A stretch of 64,000 bases of DNA, taken from NCBI GenBank assembly GCA_001630475.1, contig KV419433.1:261096-325095 (forward strand), given 5' to 3'. Below are positions 36,103 through 46,629 of the stretch, piece after piece (position 1 is the first letter of the stretch; each line of letters begins with the position of its first letter). The notes beneath the pieces were generated by a model. It saw nothing but the letters and a program-made list of their open reading frames with translations. It made no database searches and was not told the origin of the DNA. Position numbers and translations under genes: made by a program. Origin of the DNA: Sistotremastrum niveocremeum HHB9708. Its lineage: Eukaryota; Basidiomycota; Agaricomycetes; Sistotremastrales; Sistotremastraceae.

Positions 36103-39100
36103 TCATTCTTGCTTCGCGCGTTTAGATGGTGGTTTATATCCCCCCGCCGAGAATCCCATGCCGAGTCTCTTCGTGCCAGCCCCGCGTCCGAGGGCCACCA
36201 TATCAGGTGCTCCCGCAGTCTCGGTTGCGCCGAGATTCTTCATCGCTTTTAACGAGTCGATCGAGGTGGATTGGAATGTGCTTAGAGTCGCCGTCGCTCC
36301 CGCAGGTGGTTGACTTGATGAAGGCATCGGTCGGAATTTCTTGGGACCGGACGCCGACTTCGGCTTATTCGATGCCCATGCCATGAGCGGGTGTGGCGTT
36401 TGAGGTTGTGATTGGGAGGGAGGTGGCGGCTGAGAGGATGATCGTGTAGGATAAGGGTTCGCGATAGATGCTATTCCGGCCATTCGTGCGGGTTGGAATG
36501 TGGCTGGTTCTGTGTTACCTTGATTACGTATTGTCAAGGCGAATCAAATAAAAGGACTTACGGGAGGAGCTGAAGGCGAGATGTGAGCCTGGTCCACGGA
36601 TCGTATTTTTGTATATATTTGCATTCGGGTCAAGGAGATTCTCTCGGGGAGGAGCGAAGGATCCGCTTCGCAAAACGTCAGCGACCCCATAGGAAAATGA
36701 GGATATATCAGAAATATGAAGACGTACAATTCTTTCGTTGCCTTCTCAACTATATCTGTGTCTGGAGGATCTCGCCGCAGAACTTTCGCAACTTCTTCGA
36801 TGCATTTCGGACCGACTATCGGAGCAGCTTTATCGAACACTTTCTAGATAATATTTCTGAGCGTCAGGTGGTCAATTGGAAAAGACTCCTGAACTGACCT
36901 TCTGATCGGCTGGTATCTTCGAGATGAAATCCGAAATCGTACGGTCCTTGATTTCACCTAGCGAGTATGATAAGCGGGGATCTGTGATGGATAAACTGTA
37001 GGATACGTACCGGCCGTCATACGTTTTGAGCAGTATGATACATACAGGAATGCTTGTGCACGGGTACATGCGACGTACAGCAGTCGTCTACATCCAGTTT
37101 AGTTCTTGAAGAGAAACCGAGGGAAGGAGGGAGTACCTTTCTTCGGCAACATCATCATTACGATAGAAGGGGAAAATACCCTGTTCCACTGTGGAGAACG
37201 GAGAAGGGTTAGCGGCCGCCGAGACGGAAGGTGATTAGTGAACGAACCTCCAGGAACGAATACGACGGGCCATTCGAGTCCCTTCGCAGCATGACATGTA
37301 GAAAGCACGACTTTCTAGATGAGCAGTGAGTATGAGATTTCGATATGATCGAGAAAGACCGAACTAACATTGGTATCTTTGTTCTTATCGTCGTCAGATT
37401 CGGTATCGGTCGATAACATCGACGCTTGCAAGAATAATCGCAAGGGAGTTTCCCTAACCCGCAATCACAAGCATCAACACATAATAGGCGCCCATCCGGA
37501 AAAGATGACGTACGGAGCGCCATCTTCGCCTTCGACAGAGGGTAGCTCGACGATATCCTCGGGATCTTGATCGAATTGCTGAGCGTAGTTGATCAATTCT
37601 TGAACGTTCTCCCATCGGGTATCCCAATCTGGTTGTGTCTTGCGGAGATGGTCTTCGTAGCGTGTTGCTGTGATTATATGGCGGATTAAATCGGGGACTG
37701 CGCCGCCCTATAAAGCGTTTACGGGTTTAGTATTGTGGTATGCGGGGAGGAGGGTTGGAGAGGATACGAACTTCGTTTGCCATGGTGCGAAGTTGTTGAT
37801 GGAGGGGGATGAACTCGCGTATTTTGCCCTTGACGGCAGGTTTCACGTCTGGATATCGGCCTTCGTATATCCCTTCGAGTAATTCCATCGGAGACTTTTC
37901 TCGCGATGCTGCGGCTTCGAGCACTGCTGCGATCGTCTGCGATTGCATCTCAGTTTAGTGTTCGGATAAGATAGGAGTTGGTGATGCGGTCCGCACCTTT
38001 TCGCCGATGGAGCGGGAGGGGACGTTGATCGCTCGGGAGAATGCGGGAACGTAGTTGGGGTTATCGATGAGTTGAAGGTATGCGAGGATATCTTTGATCT
38101 GTTCGTACGTCAGCACGCAATTATTGAAGATTACGATGAGGATGTACTTCAAGACGTTCGAAGAACTTGTGGCCGGCGAGGACTCGGTTCGGGATACTCT
38201 CCTTCTGAAGCGCAGCTTCTAACGTTCTCGATAAGGCATTGAATCTCACTTGTCAGCTTTCGTCAGCGTCGATCGCTAACATTCAACCAATGATAACTTA
38301 CACAAGATAGCGAAATCTTTCCATGAGAGCATTCCGCCTGAACATGCTACGAGTCTCTTAATCTCCTTCGCTATGAAATTCGCCTCCGTCTGTTCGATTG
38401 CGAAGGTTAGAAGCGCCGGTTTTGTACCTTGCGCGTGATCGGTGACTAGGGCCTTTTGGATTCGGGATGTATCTTGGGATACGATCGCTATTGATGCGCC
38501 GAGGATGGCGCCGGTTGATCGGTAGTTGTGTTCGAGCATTATTTGCTTGCAATCGGTGAAATCTGCGAAGGAGTTTAGCTCGTAGGAAGAGGACATAGGA
38601 AATTTGGCTTGTACTTTTTTGCATCGCGCTGATGTTGCCGACATCTATTCATTAAGATTGAGTTTGAGTTGAGGTTGAGATGAAGAAGAACAGTGCGAAC
38701 CTGCTGCTCTCCATCCGTAAACTTGATTCTGTGAGCATAATGGACACTTCGACGTAATAGGCGCTCACTTGATTGGTCAGGATCACCTACGACCGATACG
38801 CATCTATGGATAGCTGCAAGCTGCAACATCAATCTATATTGCATCGAGTTCGTGTCCTGACTACACGAGCTCAATGAGGAATGAAAATGGCAATCTGAAG
38901 AGACCGACGTACAATTCATCGACGAGGACATGCTGGCACCATGCTGCGAGCGTCGGTTCCTTATCATAAAGTCTCACTCCATACACCAACAAATCATCGA
39001 AATCCAACGCGTTCATCTTCTTGAGCGCCTCGGTGTAAGAAGCGTATAACTCAGCGATTATTTGATGGATATCGTTCTCGGCTTGAGCGAAGAGATCGGC

Positions 39101-39845
39101 GGAGGAAAGGCCTTTTGCTTTAGCGTTTGAGATGGAGGAGAGGACTTCGCCTGGTTGAAGGGTGAGACGTCGGGCTTTGAGTTGCCCGTCGTAGGCTTTT
39201 AGGAGGTTGGTGATTATTTTCTTGCTAGATTATTCGGGGGTTAGGGGTATATTCTGGGAGTGAGAGAGGAGGGGACCTTTCGTCGGCGTCGCAGATTGTG
39301 AATCTATCTGTGAGCCCGATGGTCTTTCCCCATTGTCGAAGAAAGCGAGCGCAGAGGGCATGAAAGGTACCTATGATTGAATGGACGTCAGGAATGGGAA
39401 AGTGACAGCGTTAAAGCACGCACCGAGTCTCAGTTTCTTCGTCTGCTCCTCTCCAATCAATAGATTCAACCGCTCTCTCATCTCACTCGCAGCTTTATTC
39501 GTGAAAGTCACCGCACATATATCTGATGGCCGGAGTTTGTGTTCTTGGACAAGGTATGCGACGCGGGAGGTTAAGACCTGCATTTCTTGAGAATGACGCG
39601 TCGGAAGGAATGTGGATGGGTACCTTTGTCTTTCCTATCGGGAAGGCGAATCAATCATAGAGTTTGACGCGACGATATGGAAGACTTACCGCTGCCAGGC
39701 CCAGCCAGGATTTGCAATGGGATCTCCGGGTTGTGTGTGACGGCTGTTTGATTTGAGTCGAGGGCTTTTCGGGAGGAGGATATGCGTAACCTTGATATTG
39801 GCGTTCATTGAGTGTCTTCAGGACCGCCGAAAGAGTGTCGTTCAT
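36103..39845 (-). CDS. SRS2: UvrD/SRS2-type 3'-5' DNA helicase
   Basis: It starts MNDTLSAVLKTLNERQY (an ATG two codons upstream is also possible) and ends at 36103. Superfamily 1A helicase motifs appear in order across several short introns: PLQILAGPGSGKTK (Walker A, split by an intron), AVTFTNKAASEMRERL, DFDDLLVYGVRL, VDELQDTNSMQY (Walker B), VVGDPDQS, LEHNYRSTG, STCHAAKGLEWPVVFVPG and EERRLLYVACTRAQ. The tail is disordered and Ser/Pro-rich. In yeast, Srs2 removes Rad51 filaments and limits recombination at forks in the nucleus. Walker B reads DELQD where most fungal copies have DEFQD. The tail ends with a basic KPPSKRAKQE stretch that could aid nuclear import; a SUMO/PCNA-binding motif was not identified. 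Confidence 0.88.
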
Positions 39846-40558
39846 CGTCAAATTGACAACGCCGTCGTTTCCTCAAAGGAGTCAGGGACGAAGGGAAAAT
39901 CTCGTGATCTGTGACATGAGCTGTCACACGCTCAACTTCTCACGGACGCGTTAGCGATGACGTCGGCATTTTTTTGGACTTTCTTCACGAGGTTTTCTGA
40001 TCGCGGATCACATATTCAAACCTTTCCATACGTTTGGATGTTTCCGTGTGGTAGCATTTGGTATAGTGACTACTAATTCTACATGACAATATTGAATTAG
40101 GACGCTGATTGAGTACTCCAGCAATGAGTGAGGTGTTGTCACGTCATTTCCTAGTACGAATTCTGATTCTGAGTGGGTAGGTGGCTGGATCTGTGCGTGT
40201 ACTGGTATCGCTTCTTCCTTCTGCGGTTGCCAGAGCACTCTTCAATTCTTGAATGGATGTCAAGGTTCAGTCTGTATTGATAGTCGTGCTCTGATGTTGG
40301 ATACGTACTGAGCTGGAATATCCGGTTGTGGTTGCGGTTGCATTGGCTGAGCGATCGTGTGTGAATGTTAATGTTTATGTATGGCAAGCCAGAAACTTCA
40401 AAGCAAGTGTCGAGTTTGACGAGGCGATTGAAGCAAAAGAGAAGGAGAGCTGAGAAACGAAAAGAATGAATGAACGAATAATACTTGCTTGCATTAAAGG
40501 CTGTCGATCAAGCTGTCGATCGCTCGTAACGAGGATGTTGCCAGACGAGAACTTGATG
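39846..40558. other. Intergenic region between SRS2 and the four-helix gene
   Basis: It includes the SRS2 promoter. Frames at 40008-40387 have no domain. Confidence 0.4.
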
Positions 40559-40559
40559 C

Positions 40560-40898
40560 CTTGCTTGATGGACGAGGACAGTGTGACATCACGCGTCACA
40601 TCAACTTCTCCCGTTCCGAATCGCGGAAAGTGACACGCTACGTTTTCAAATCGCACTGCACTCAGAAGAATTCCTGACAATCTCTCTTCTGTTCAAGTTC
40701 GTCAATGCACCGAATGATCGACAGATTTCAAATGACGTTGCTATGCTCTCCTTCCGGTTTCTAGACAATTTCATAATGACTCTCTGTATTCGTATATGAA
40801 CGACTCGACTTGCAAGACTCCGAGCCTTCAATCGCGTAGACCGTGATTCTTCAAATTATTCTCTATATATTAACAACTACGAGAGGGAGAGGTATAAG
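40560..40898 (+). repeat. Duplicated promoter block, copy 1
   Basis: The 340 bases before the ATG at 40899 resemble those before 44906. Shared stretches include GTGACACGCTACG, AGAAGAATTCC, a TCTCTCTT-type run, ATTCGTATATGAACGACTCG and ATCGCGTAGACCGTGATTCT. The duplication therefore carried the upstream region with the gene. Confidence 0.6.
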
Positions 40899-41715
40899 AT
40901 GCCTTTGAGAGCTCATACGCCGGTGGTTAGGGCATCGATGTACGGCGTACTCGTGAGTCCCTATTCTTCTCATCCTTCGACGGTGAGGTTGATGAGGGTT
41001 GGTTAGACGTTCCTTTCGTTCATGCTTTTTGCGCTATCTACTGCTCGAATAACATACACAACCCACCTCGCTCCCTCCTATCCTCTAAACCACGGCATAC
41101 CATTCACCGATTCCGTCGTCGTCGAACTCCTCATCACTTCTCTCTTGTTCCTCTTCATTTCACCAATCTGGTACGTCCCCTTCTTTCGATTTGATGAAGA
41201 GGTGTTGAACTGTGTGGGAAGGATATGGATACTTTGGAAGAGGGTGAAAGGGTGGTATGCCACAGTTTGGATCGAGATATCCGTGCTGAGCGTCTTATGG
41301 TGTTTTCTTTTGATTGGGATGGAGAAATCAACCGTACGTCCCCTCCTTCTACCATCTTAACATGCTAATGCGAATATGGGAATACGGACAGTCAATATGG
41401 CCAAACCTCTCATTCTGTGCAAACCAAATTCCATGTGCGGTCTTACAAGCGATGGTAGCCTTCGCATGGCTCGCATGGGTCCTCCTCTCCGTGATGATTG
41501 GTATAGGAGTCGTTAGTGCGTTCAGGAGGAGGGGGTGGAAGGATTGGAGTTGGGAGTATGGGACGATGAAAGTTCGGGAGCCGGTTTTTCGGAAGATGAG
41601 CGTTGATGCTCAGGCTGTCGGAAGCGTTGTGTCTGTCAATAATATTGGTGCGGAGAGTGTGGGAGGGGAGGGGGTGAGTGCTAGCGTGAAGGCTGGAGGT
41701 TCGTATATGGTTTGA
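40899..41715 (+). CDS. Four-helix membrane protein (MARVEL-like), tandem copy 1
   Basis: Four exons (40899-40952, 41007-41170, 41222-41333, 41392-41715) give 217 residues. It starts MPLRAHTPVVRASMYGV. Helices are TFLSFMLFALSTARIT, VVVELLITSLLFLFIS, VLSVLWCFLLIGM and VLQAMVAFAWLAWVLLSV, with the conserved loop ending SIWPNLSFCANQIPC. The cytosolic tail is polar and Gly/Ser-rich. The first three exons are exactly as long as in the copy at 44906 (54, 164, 112 nt). Topology and the Cys pair before helix 4 suggest a MARVEL-like protein; function unknown. A plasma-membrane or endomembrane location is inferred. Confidence 0.7.
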
Positions 41716-42271
41716 GTCTATGTCGATATCAATTCTTCTCTTTCCATGTACTTTACTCGAGCTTTACTCGAGGAGCAGTAATTCACCAAGCGTTCGGTGA
41801 ATATAAGTGTCCTGTTCCTCTCTGACGTCATCCGCGTTAGCGGCGCAGAGGTTGGCTGGGGGTGCTCCGAGGTGCAATCTTGGCAGTTCAAAGTGGAGGC
41901 TTTCAGCCGCTCTACCTTTTCCTCTGTCGCCCAAACAATTACATGTAAATATTCGTTTTAAGTACTAATCTCCCACTATATGAATTTTAAGCCAAGAATG
42001 CGCTGGATTGAGAGAGTCGTATCGACGCTGCACCAGCGACGCATCGGATGCAGTCTAGGGCGCTGCAAAAATGTCAAGTGCTATTAGCACACGGGCTAAT
42101 GAGCAGCTAATAACCCGAGGCGTCAGAATCGAAGATCAAATAAAGGCTAAAATAGATATTTTTATAGATACATACGCAACGCTTCCACGGAAGTGTTAGA
42201 GGCGTCAATCTAGGTTCAAAATCGTTTCAGACCGTCGTGCGGTCCAGCCTGTCGAAGTCCAACCTCTCAGC
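41716..42271. other. Intergenic region between convergent genes
   Basis: It lies between the stop codons of convergent genes and holds only terminator or 3' UTR sequence and short frames. Confidence 0.4.
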
Positions 42272-44061
42272 CTACCGTCCGTGATCCTCTGCATCTGACT
42301 GACTGGTCCCGCTAGAAAAATAACCTGGATGCAGTGATGCCGAGGTTGGTGTTACATTTCTCTCATATACGCTTGCCTTAGACGAATGAATAGCGGCTGA
42401 CGCAGCGGGGACAGAGGCTGGTCGCCTCAGAACGACAGGCACATTCTGCACATTCGGAATGGCCGTGCCCGTGGAAGATCCACTTCGAGATCCAGCACCT
42501 GGGATGGCGGATCTCATAGCCCCCTGTATCTGTCGATGATTCAACGCCATTATTAATGCATCCACCTGTCTCCCATAATTCGTCGCCATCTCTCTCATCT
42601 GCTCATTGTGATTCTCCATCATTTCCCAAAGCCTGCGCTGCAGATTGTCTTTCTCCCCACTGAGTTGATCAGCAGTCGACTTCGCCTCTGTGAGCTCTCG
42701 ACGTGCGTCTGTCAAGTTCTTCAATGCCTCGTCGTATTTGGAACTGCTTACGACCCGCTGTTGGAGCGCCTGATTGGGGTTCAGCAGATTGTGATAATCT
42801 GACTGCAATGCGCGTAATTTAGACGCCGTGTTCTCCTTCTCCTCTTGGAGCGTGAGCAATTCCTTCGCCTGACTCGAAAGTCTGTTCAGATATTCTTCGA
42901 CCTCTCTTTCTGCCTTCTGTGTTGCTTGCTGTCCCTGTTCCTTCTCCTGTCGAAGCTTCCGTATCTCCTGTGCCTGCCTCGAGCTCTTAGCTATATGATG
43001 CTGGGTTTCCTTCTCAGCTGCGAGTGTTTGCTGATGCGTTGTTGCTAAAGTGCACTGCAGCCTGAGCACCTGCAAATTCGCCTCGTAGGCGTCGTGATCC
43101 GCGTGATCGGGATACCATCCTGGATTGCGGATAAAATATCGAGCAGTGAAGGAAGTGTATTTCGCCATGTCGGATTGCGGCATCGAAGCTAATAATGTCG
43201 CAGAAGCGATGTAAAACCGTTCCAGGAGGTATCCGAGTACCGATTCAGAAGATGGGAAGACGATGAGAGAAGCGGCGTCGGTTTTAGTGGATGGATTTGG
43301 TTGGGGATCGAATACTACGAAGACACCGTTTAAGGTATCGATCTTGACGGGTTTGTAGACCACGGTAAGTGCTTCAGGAAATCGGATTATGATGGCTGCG
43401 GTTGGAACGTTTCCTCCGTGAGCAAGGTCGCTGTACCATTGAAGTCGACTGCCACAGAAGAGTGATATCAACATCATGCCAATTCTGTATTGAATAAATA
43501 TTCGTCACCTCAACATAGCTCGAAGGTTTGATCCAGATGGTGCCGCTGGATACCCGGTCTCTTTGACTTGGAGAGTTGAAGAAAACAATGCTAATTCACC
43601 CGTACTTTGCAAGCTTTCAAGCAAAGATTTCTCAAAATTAGAAAATATATCCGCTACTTTCTTAGCCAAAGTTCAGTTTATCGCACTGCATCTTGAGTAT
43701 GAGCGATAAATGATAAACATACTTTAGTGACGTATGACTCAGTCAGCTCTGTAAGCAATTGTAGACCCGTTGTATTTGAATTTGGGGACATGCAGAGAAT
43801 AATTCGAACGGCGTTGTATGCGGCGAAGACGCGAGCGGGACCTCCTGTGAGGTTTTTAGCACTAGATCGGGGAGCCGTGAGGACCGATTTGATTCCACGG
43901 CATAGATTATTGATGAGGGATGCTTCGCCTAGATAAGCTCCGACCTTAGCATAGAGTCAGATCTTAGATCCATAGAACGGAGAAGGAACTCGAGAAAAGA
44001 GGCGTACTGTTGTCGTCCGATCGGAAGCTGCGCTACTAGTGACACTACTTGAAGAATACAT
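42272..44061 (-). CDS. Coiled-coil protein with peptidase-like domain, third paralog
   Basis: Four exons (44061-44008, 43944-43723, 43660-43509, 43448-42272) give 534 residues. Exon 1 encodes MYSSSSVTSSAASDRTTT, parallel to the start of the gene at 34061, and splices at the same place (…DRTTT / …DPTTT). Next come VGAYLGEASLINNLCRGIKSV and ARVFAAYNAVRIIL, then KVADIFSNFEKSLL. The second block has VPTAAIIIRFPEALTVVYKP and VFVVFDPQPNPSTK, ending GYLLERFY. A long coiled coil covers about 43060-42600, followed by a disordered tail. The His of FDSH is replaced (FDPQ), as in the paralog at 34061. It lies between the two tandem four-helix genes, on the opposite strand. Role unknown. Confidence 0.72.
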
Positions 44062-44559
44062 GGAAGGCGTAACCTTTATCTTGACAGCCGGTTTCGTCGT
44101 TTGATTTTTACAGCAAGGTCCTTGACAGCCTGAGGTACTGGTATTGGACGAAGACGAGGACGAGGACGAGGAATAGACTTTCACAACGGCTGTTCATGGG
44201 GATCCATTATCTTTGAGATTGAAAATCGATAAAGACGACGATAGTTTTGATAAGGGCATCTCTCCTTTGACGGCGGGGTGGATCGTTACGCAAGTTGTAT
44301 CAGCGAGGCAATTAGACATTCGAAATGTTGTTCGTAGACTGGATTGAGGTTCATGGTGTTGCGCTAGCATCGATTCCGAGCCGAATGTGAGAAGGATCTG
44401 TGCGGGGTCGAGAACAAAGGTCGACGTCTCGAGTCGATTAAGGTGAAGATACAATACGTTTTGAGAAGAATAAGGGGGCGATATCCAGCTCTGAATTGGT
44501 GGGATAGACAGAAGGGTAGACGATAGAGAAATCTACAACGAAAAGCGACGAACAACGAG
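44062..44559. other. Intergenic region upstream of the third coiled-coil paralog
   Basis: A minus-strand frame continues upstream of 44061 with a Ser run, but a stop codon at 44194-44196 separates it from a further open frame (44197-44454). It is probably promoter and leader. Confidence 0.35.
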
Positions 44560-44905
44560 TCCTGAATCTAATGTGACGTCACGCGACACTTCATTTCCAA
44601 GACTTGCGCCGAATCGCCGAAATCGCCGAAAGTGACACGCTACGCCACGACGTTTTACAAATTGGATTCAGGAGAAGTAGAAGAATTCCCGACATTTCTC
44701 TCTTTCCGTTCAATTCGTCAATGTACCGAATGACCGATAGACAAATGGCGTTGTTACCCTTCTCTTCTGGTTTCTAGGTGGATTTCATAACGATTCTACG
44801 CATTCGTATATGAACGACTCGACTTGCAAGACTTGAACTCCCAATCGCGTAGACCGTGATTCTTATTCCTATCTATCAAGTATCGAATATCGTTCGAGAG
44901 GGAAG
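44560..44905 (+). repeat. Duplicated promoter block, copy 2
   Basis: It is similar to 40560-40898 over most of its length, with small insertions. It adds a full TGACGTCA (CRE-like) at about 44573-44580, where copy 1 has TGACATCA. Shared ATATGAACGACTCGACTTGC and GCGTAGACCGTGATTCT mark the proximal part. Confidence 0.6.
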
Positions 44906-45797
44906 ATGTTTTTGGGAGTTCATACGCCAGTGTTCAGAGCGTGGATGTACGTCGCACTCGTAAGTTCCCTTCTCCCTTCCAACGGACGATGAGGGTGACT
45001 GGATGAGGGTGGATAGACGTTCCTTTCATTCATGCTATTCGCTCTTTCGGCTGCGAGGATTACGTATACTACCCACCTCGCTCCCTCCGATCCTCTCAAC
45101 AACGGCCACCCATTCACCGATCCAATCGTCATCCTCCTCCTCATAACATCGCTCTTCCTCCTCTTGCTCTCTCCTCTCTGGTACGTCCCCTCCTTCTTTC
45201 GTTGAGTGGGGGGAGGCTGATGGTTTGTGTGGGAAGGGTTTGGGTGCTTTGGAAGAGGGTTGGGGGGTGGTATGCCAGAGTTTGGACTGAAGGTTGTGTG
45301 TTTGGGGTGGTGTGGTTTTTATTACTTGTTGGGATGGCGATATCAACCGTACGTCCTCCCTCCCCCCTCCTCTTCCCCCCTCCGAATCCGTTGATACGAA
45401 TACGAGCTGATGCGGAGGACAGTCGATATGGCCGAACCTCACCTTCTGCGCAACACAAGTTCCATGTGCAGTCCTCCAATCAATGATCGCATTCGCATGG
45501 CTCGCATGGATTTTGCTTTCTGTGATTATAGGGAGTATTATGATGGGGATTATTAGTGCGCGTGCGTTTGGGAGAGGGGGATGGAGGGACTATGTTTGGG
45601 AGTCTGGGACGAGGATGGGTAGGGAGCCGGTTTTTCAGAAGATGGGCGTTGGGGATCAGGCTATGAGTGTTGGGAGTGTCAACGGCCATGGTGGAAGTGC
45701 GGGGAGTGTCGGTAGTGGTGGTGGTGGTGGTGCGGAGAGTGTAGGTGGAGAGGGGGTGAGTGCTAGCGTTAGGGCTGGGAAGCCGGTTATGGTTTGA
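44906..45797 (+). CDS. Four-helix membrane protein (MARVEL-like), tandem copy 2
   Basis: Four exons (44906-44959, 45017-45180, 45237-45348, 45423-45797) give 234 residues starting MFLGVHTPVFRAWMYV. Helices are TFLSFMLFALSAARIT, IVILLLITSLFLLLLS, VFGVVWFLLLVGMA and VLQSMIAFAWLAWILLSV, with SIWPNLTFCATQVPC before the fourth. Exons 1-3 match the copy at 40899 in length and phase. The tail is longer because of a Gly/Ser-rich expansion (several GGT/GTGG repeats near 45700-45740). The tails of both copies share the segment ESVGGEGVSAS. Function unknown. Confidence 0.7.
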
Positions 45798-46629
45798 GGA
45801 CCTTTCCTTTCGATATCAGATAATATCACCCCTTCGTTCGTTCTTTCGCTGTCGACAATCTTTACTTTACTTTCTCCAATCTTTACTTTACTCGAAGAGC
45901 AACTAATTTATCTCTGGACATTCTTTCATCCTTCATCCACCATCCACCACCCATCACGCGAGCACCAACATGAGCATGAGGAATTCTCTTAGCGGCGGCA
46001 TCAAATCTCAATCTCGCTTCGCTCCTCCTCTCTAAAAATATCCAGATTTGTTATCTCTCACTGGGAGGAGAGGATGACATAAGCGACGGCCGACATCCGA
46101 CGGCTATTCAGGCCGAGAACCGAGAACCGAAGCGCGTGGCTGTGATGGCACGCGACACGAGAGGACGGATTGATCTCTTCTCTCTCACGTCGTCCATCCA
46201 TATGCTCTTCTCAATGCGTCACCGAATCTACCAACCAATTCGACCAGTACAATATTTTCTTAGCTGTGGATGTTATACTAGGAAGAGAGGACGAGCTTAT
46301 CCGCAACAGGAGTATACCCGAAGACGAGGGCGATAAGCGGATCCAAGAGAGGCAAGAGAGGATACTCGTTATCTCTTCTCTGCCCTGGGCCTGAGCATAT
46401 CTCTTGATTTCAGGCTAAGCGCACGTCCGATTTGGGAGATGATTACCTACCTACTTACGGACCCGGCGAGCGATGTGGAGAGCCGGTGGTTCGTTCCTCA
46501 CGCTGAATCTTCTTCTTCTCTTCTCCACCACCATCTCTATCATCATCGCTCCCCTCCCCTCCCCTCCTCCATCCTCCTCCAACCCTTCAACGAACCCGTC
46601 AAAGCTTGAGGAAGTAGACGATAACGACG
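45798..46629. other. Intergenic region
   Basis: It runs between the stop of the four-helix gene and the permease start. The last 150 bases are strongly CT-rich, as in a fungal promoter or leader. Short frames are not credible genes. Confidence 0.5.

Noticed and set aside
40375-40680. Minus-strand frame of 101 codons upstream of a four-helix gene
   Set aside because: The duplicated block at 44560 does not keep the frame, so it is probably promoter DNA.
45035-45479. Minus-strand frames of 110-135 codons
   Set aside because: They are antisense to exons 2-3 of the four-helix gene, which has paralog support.
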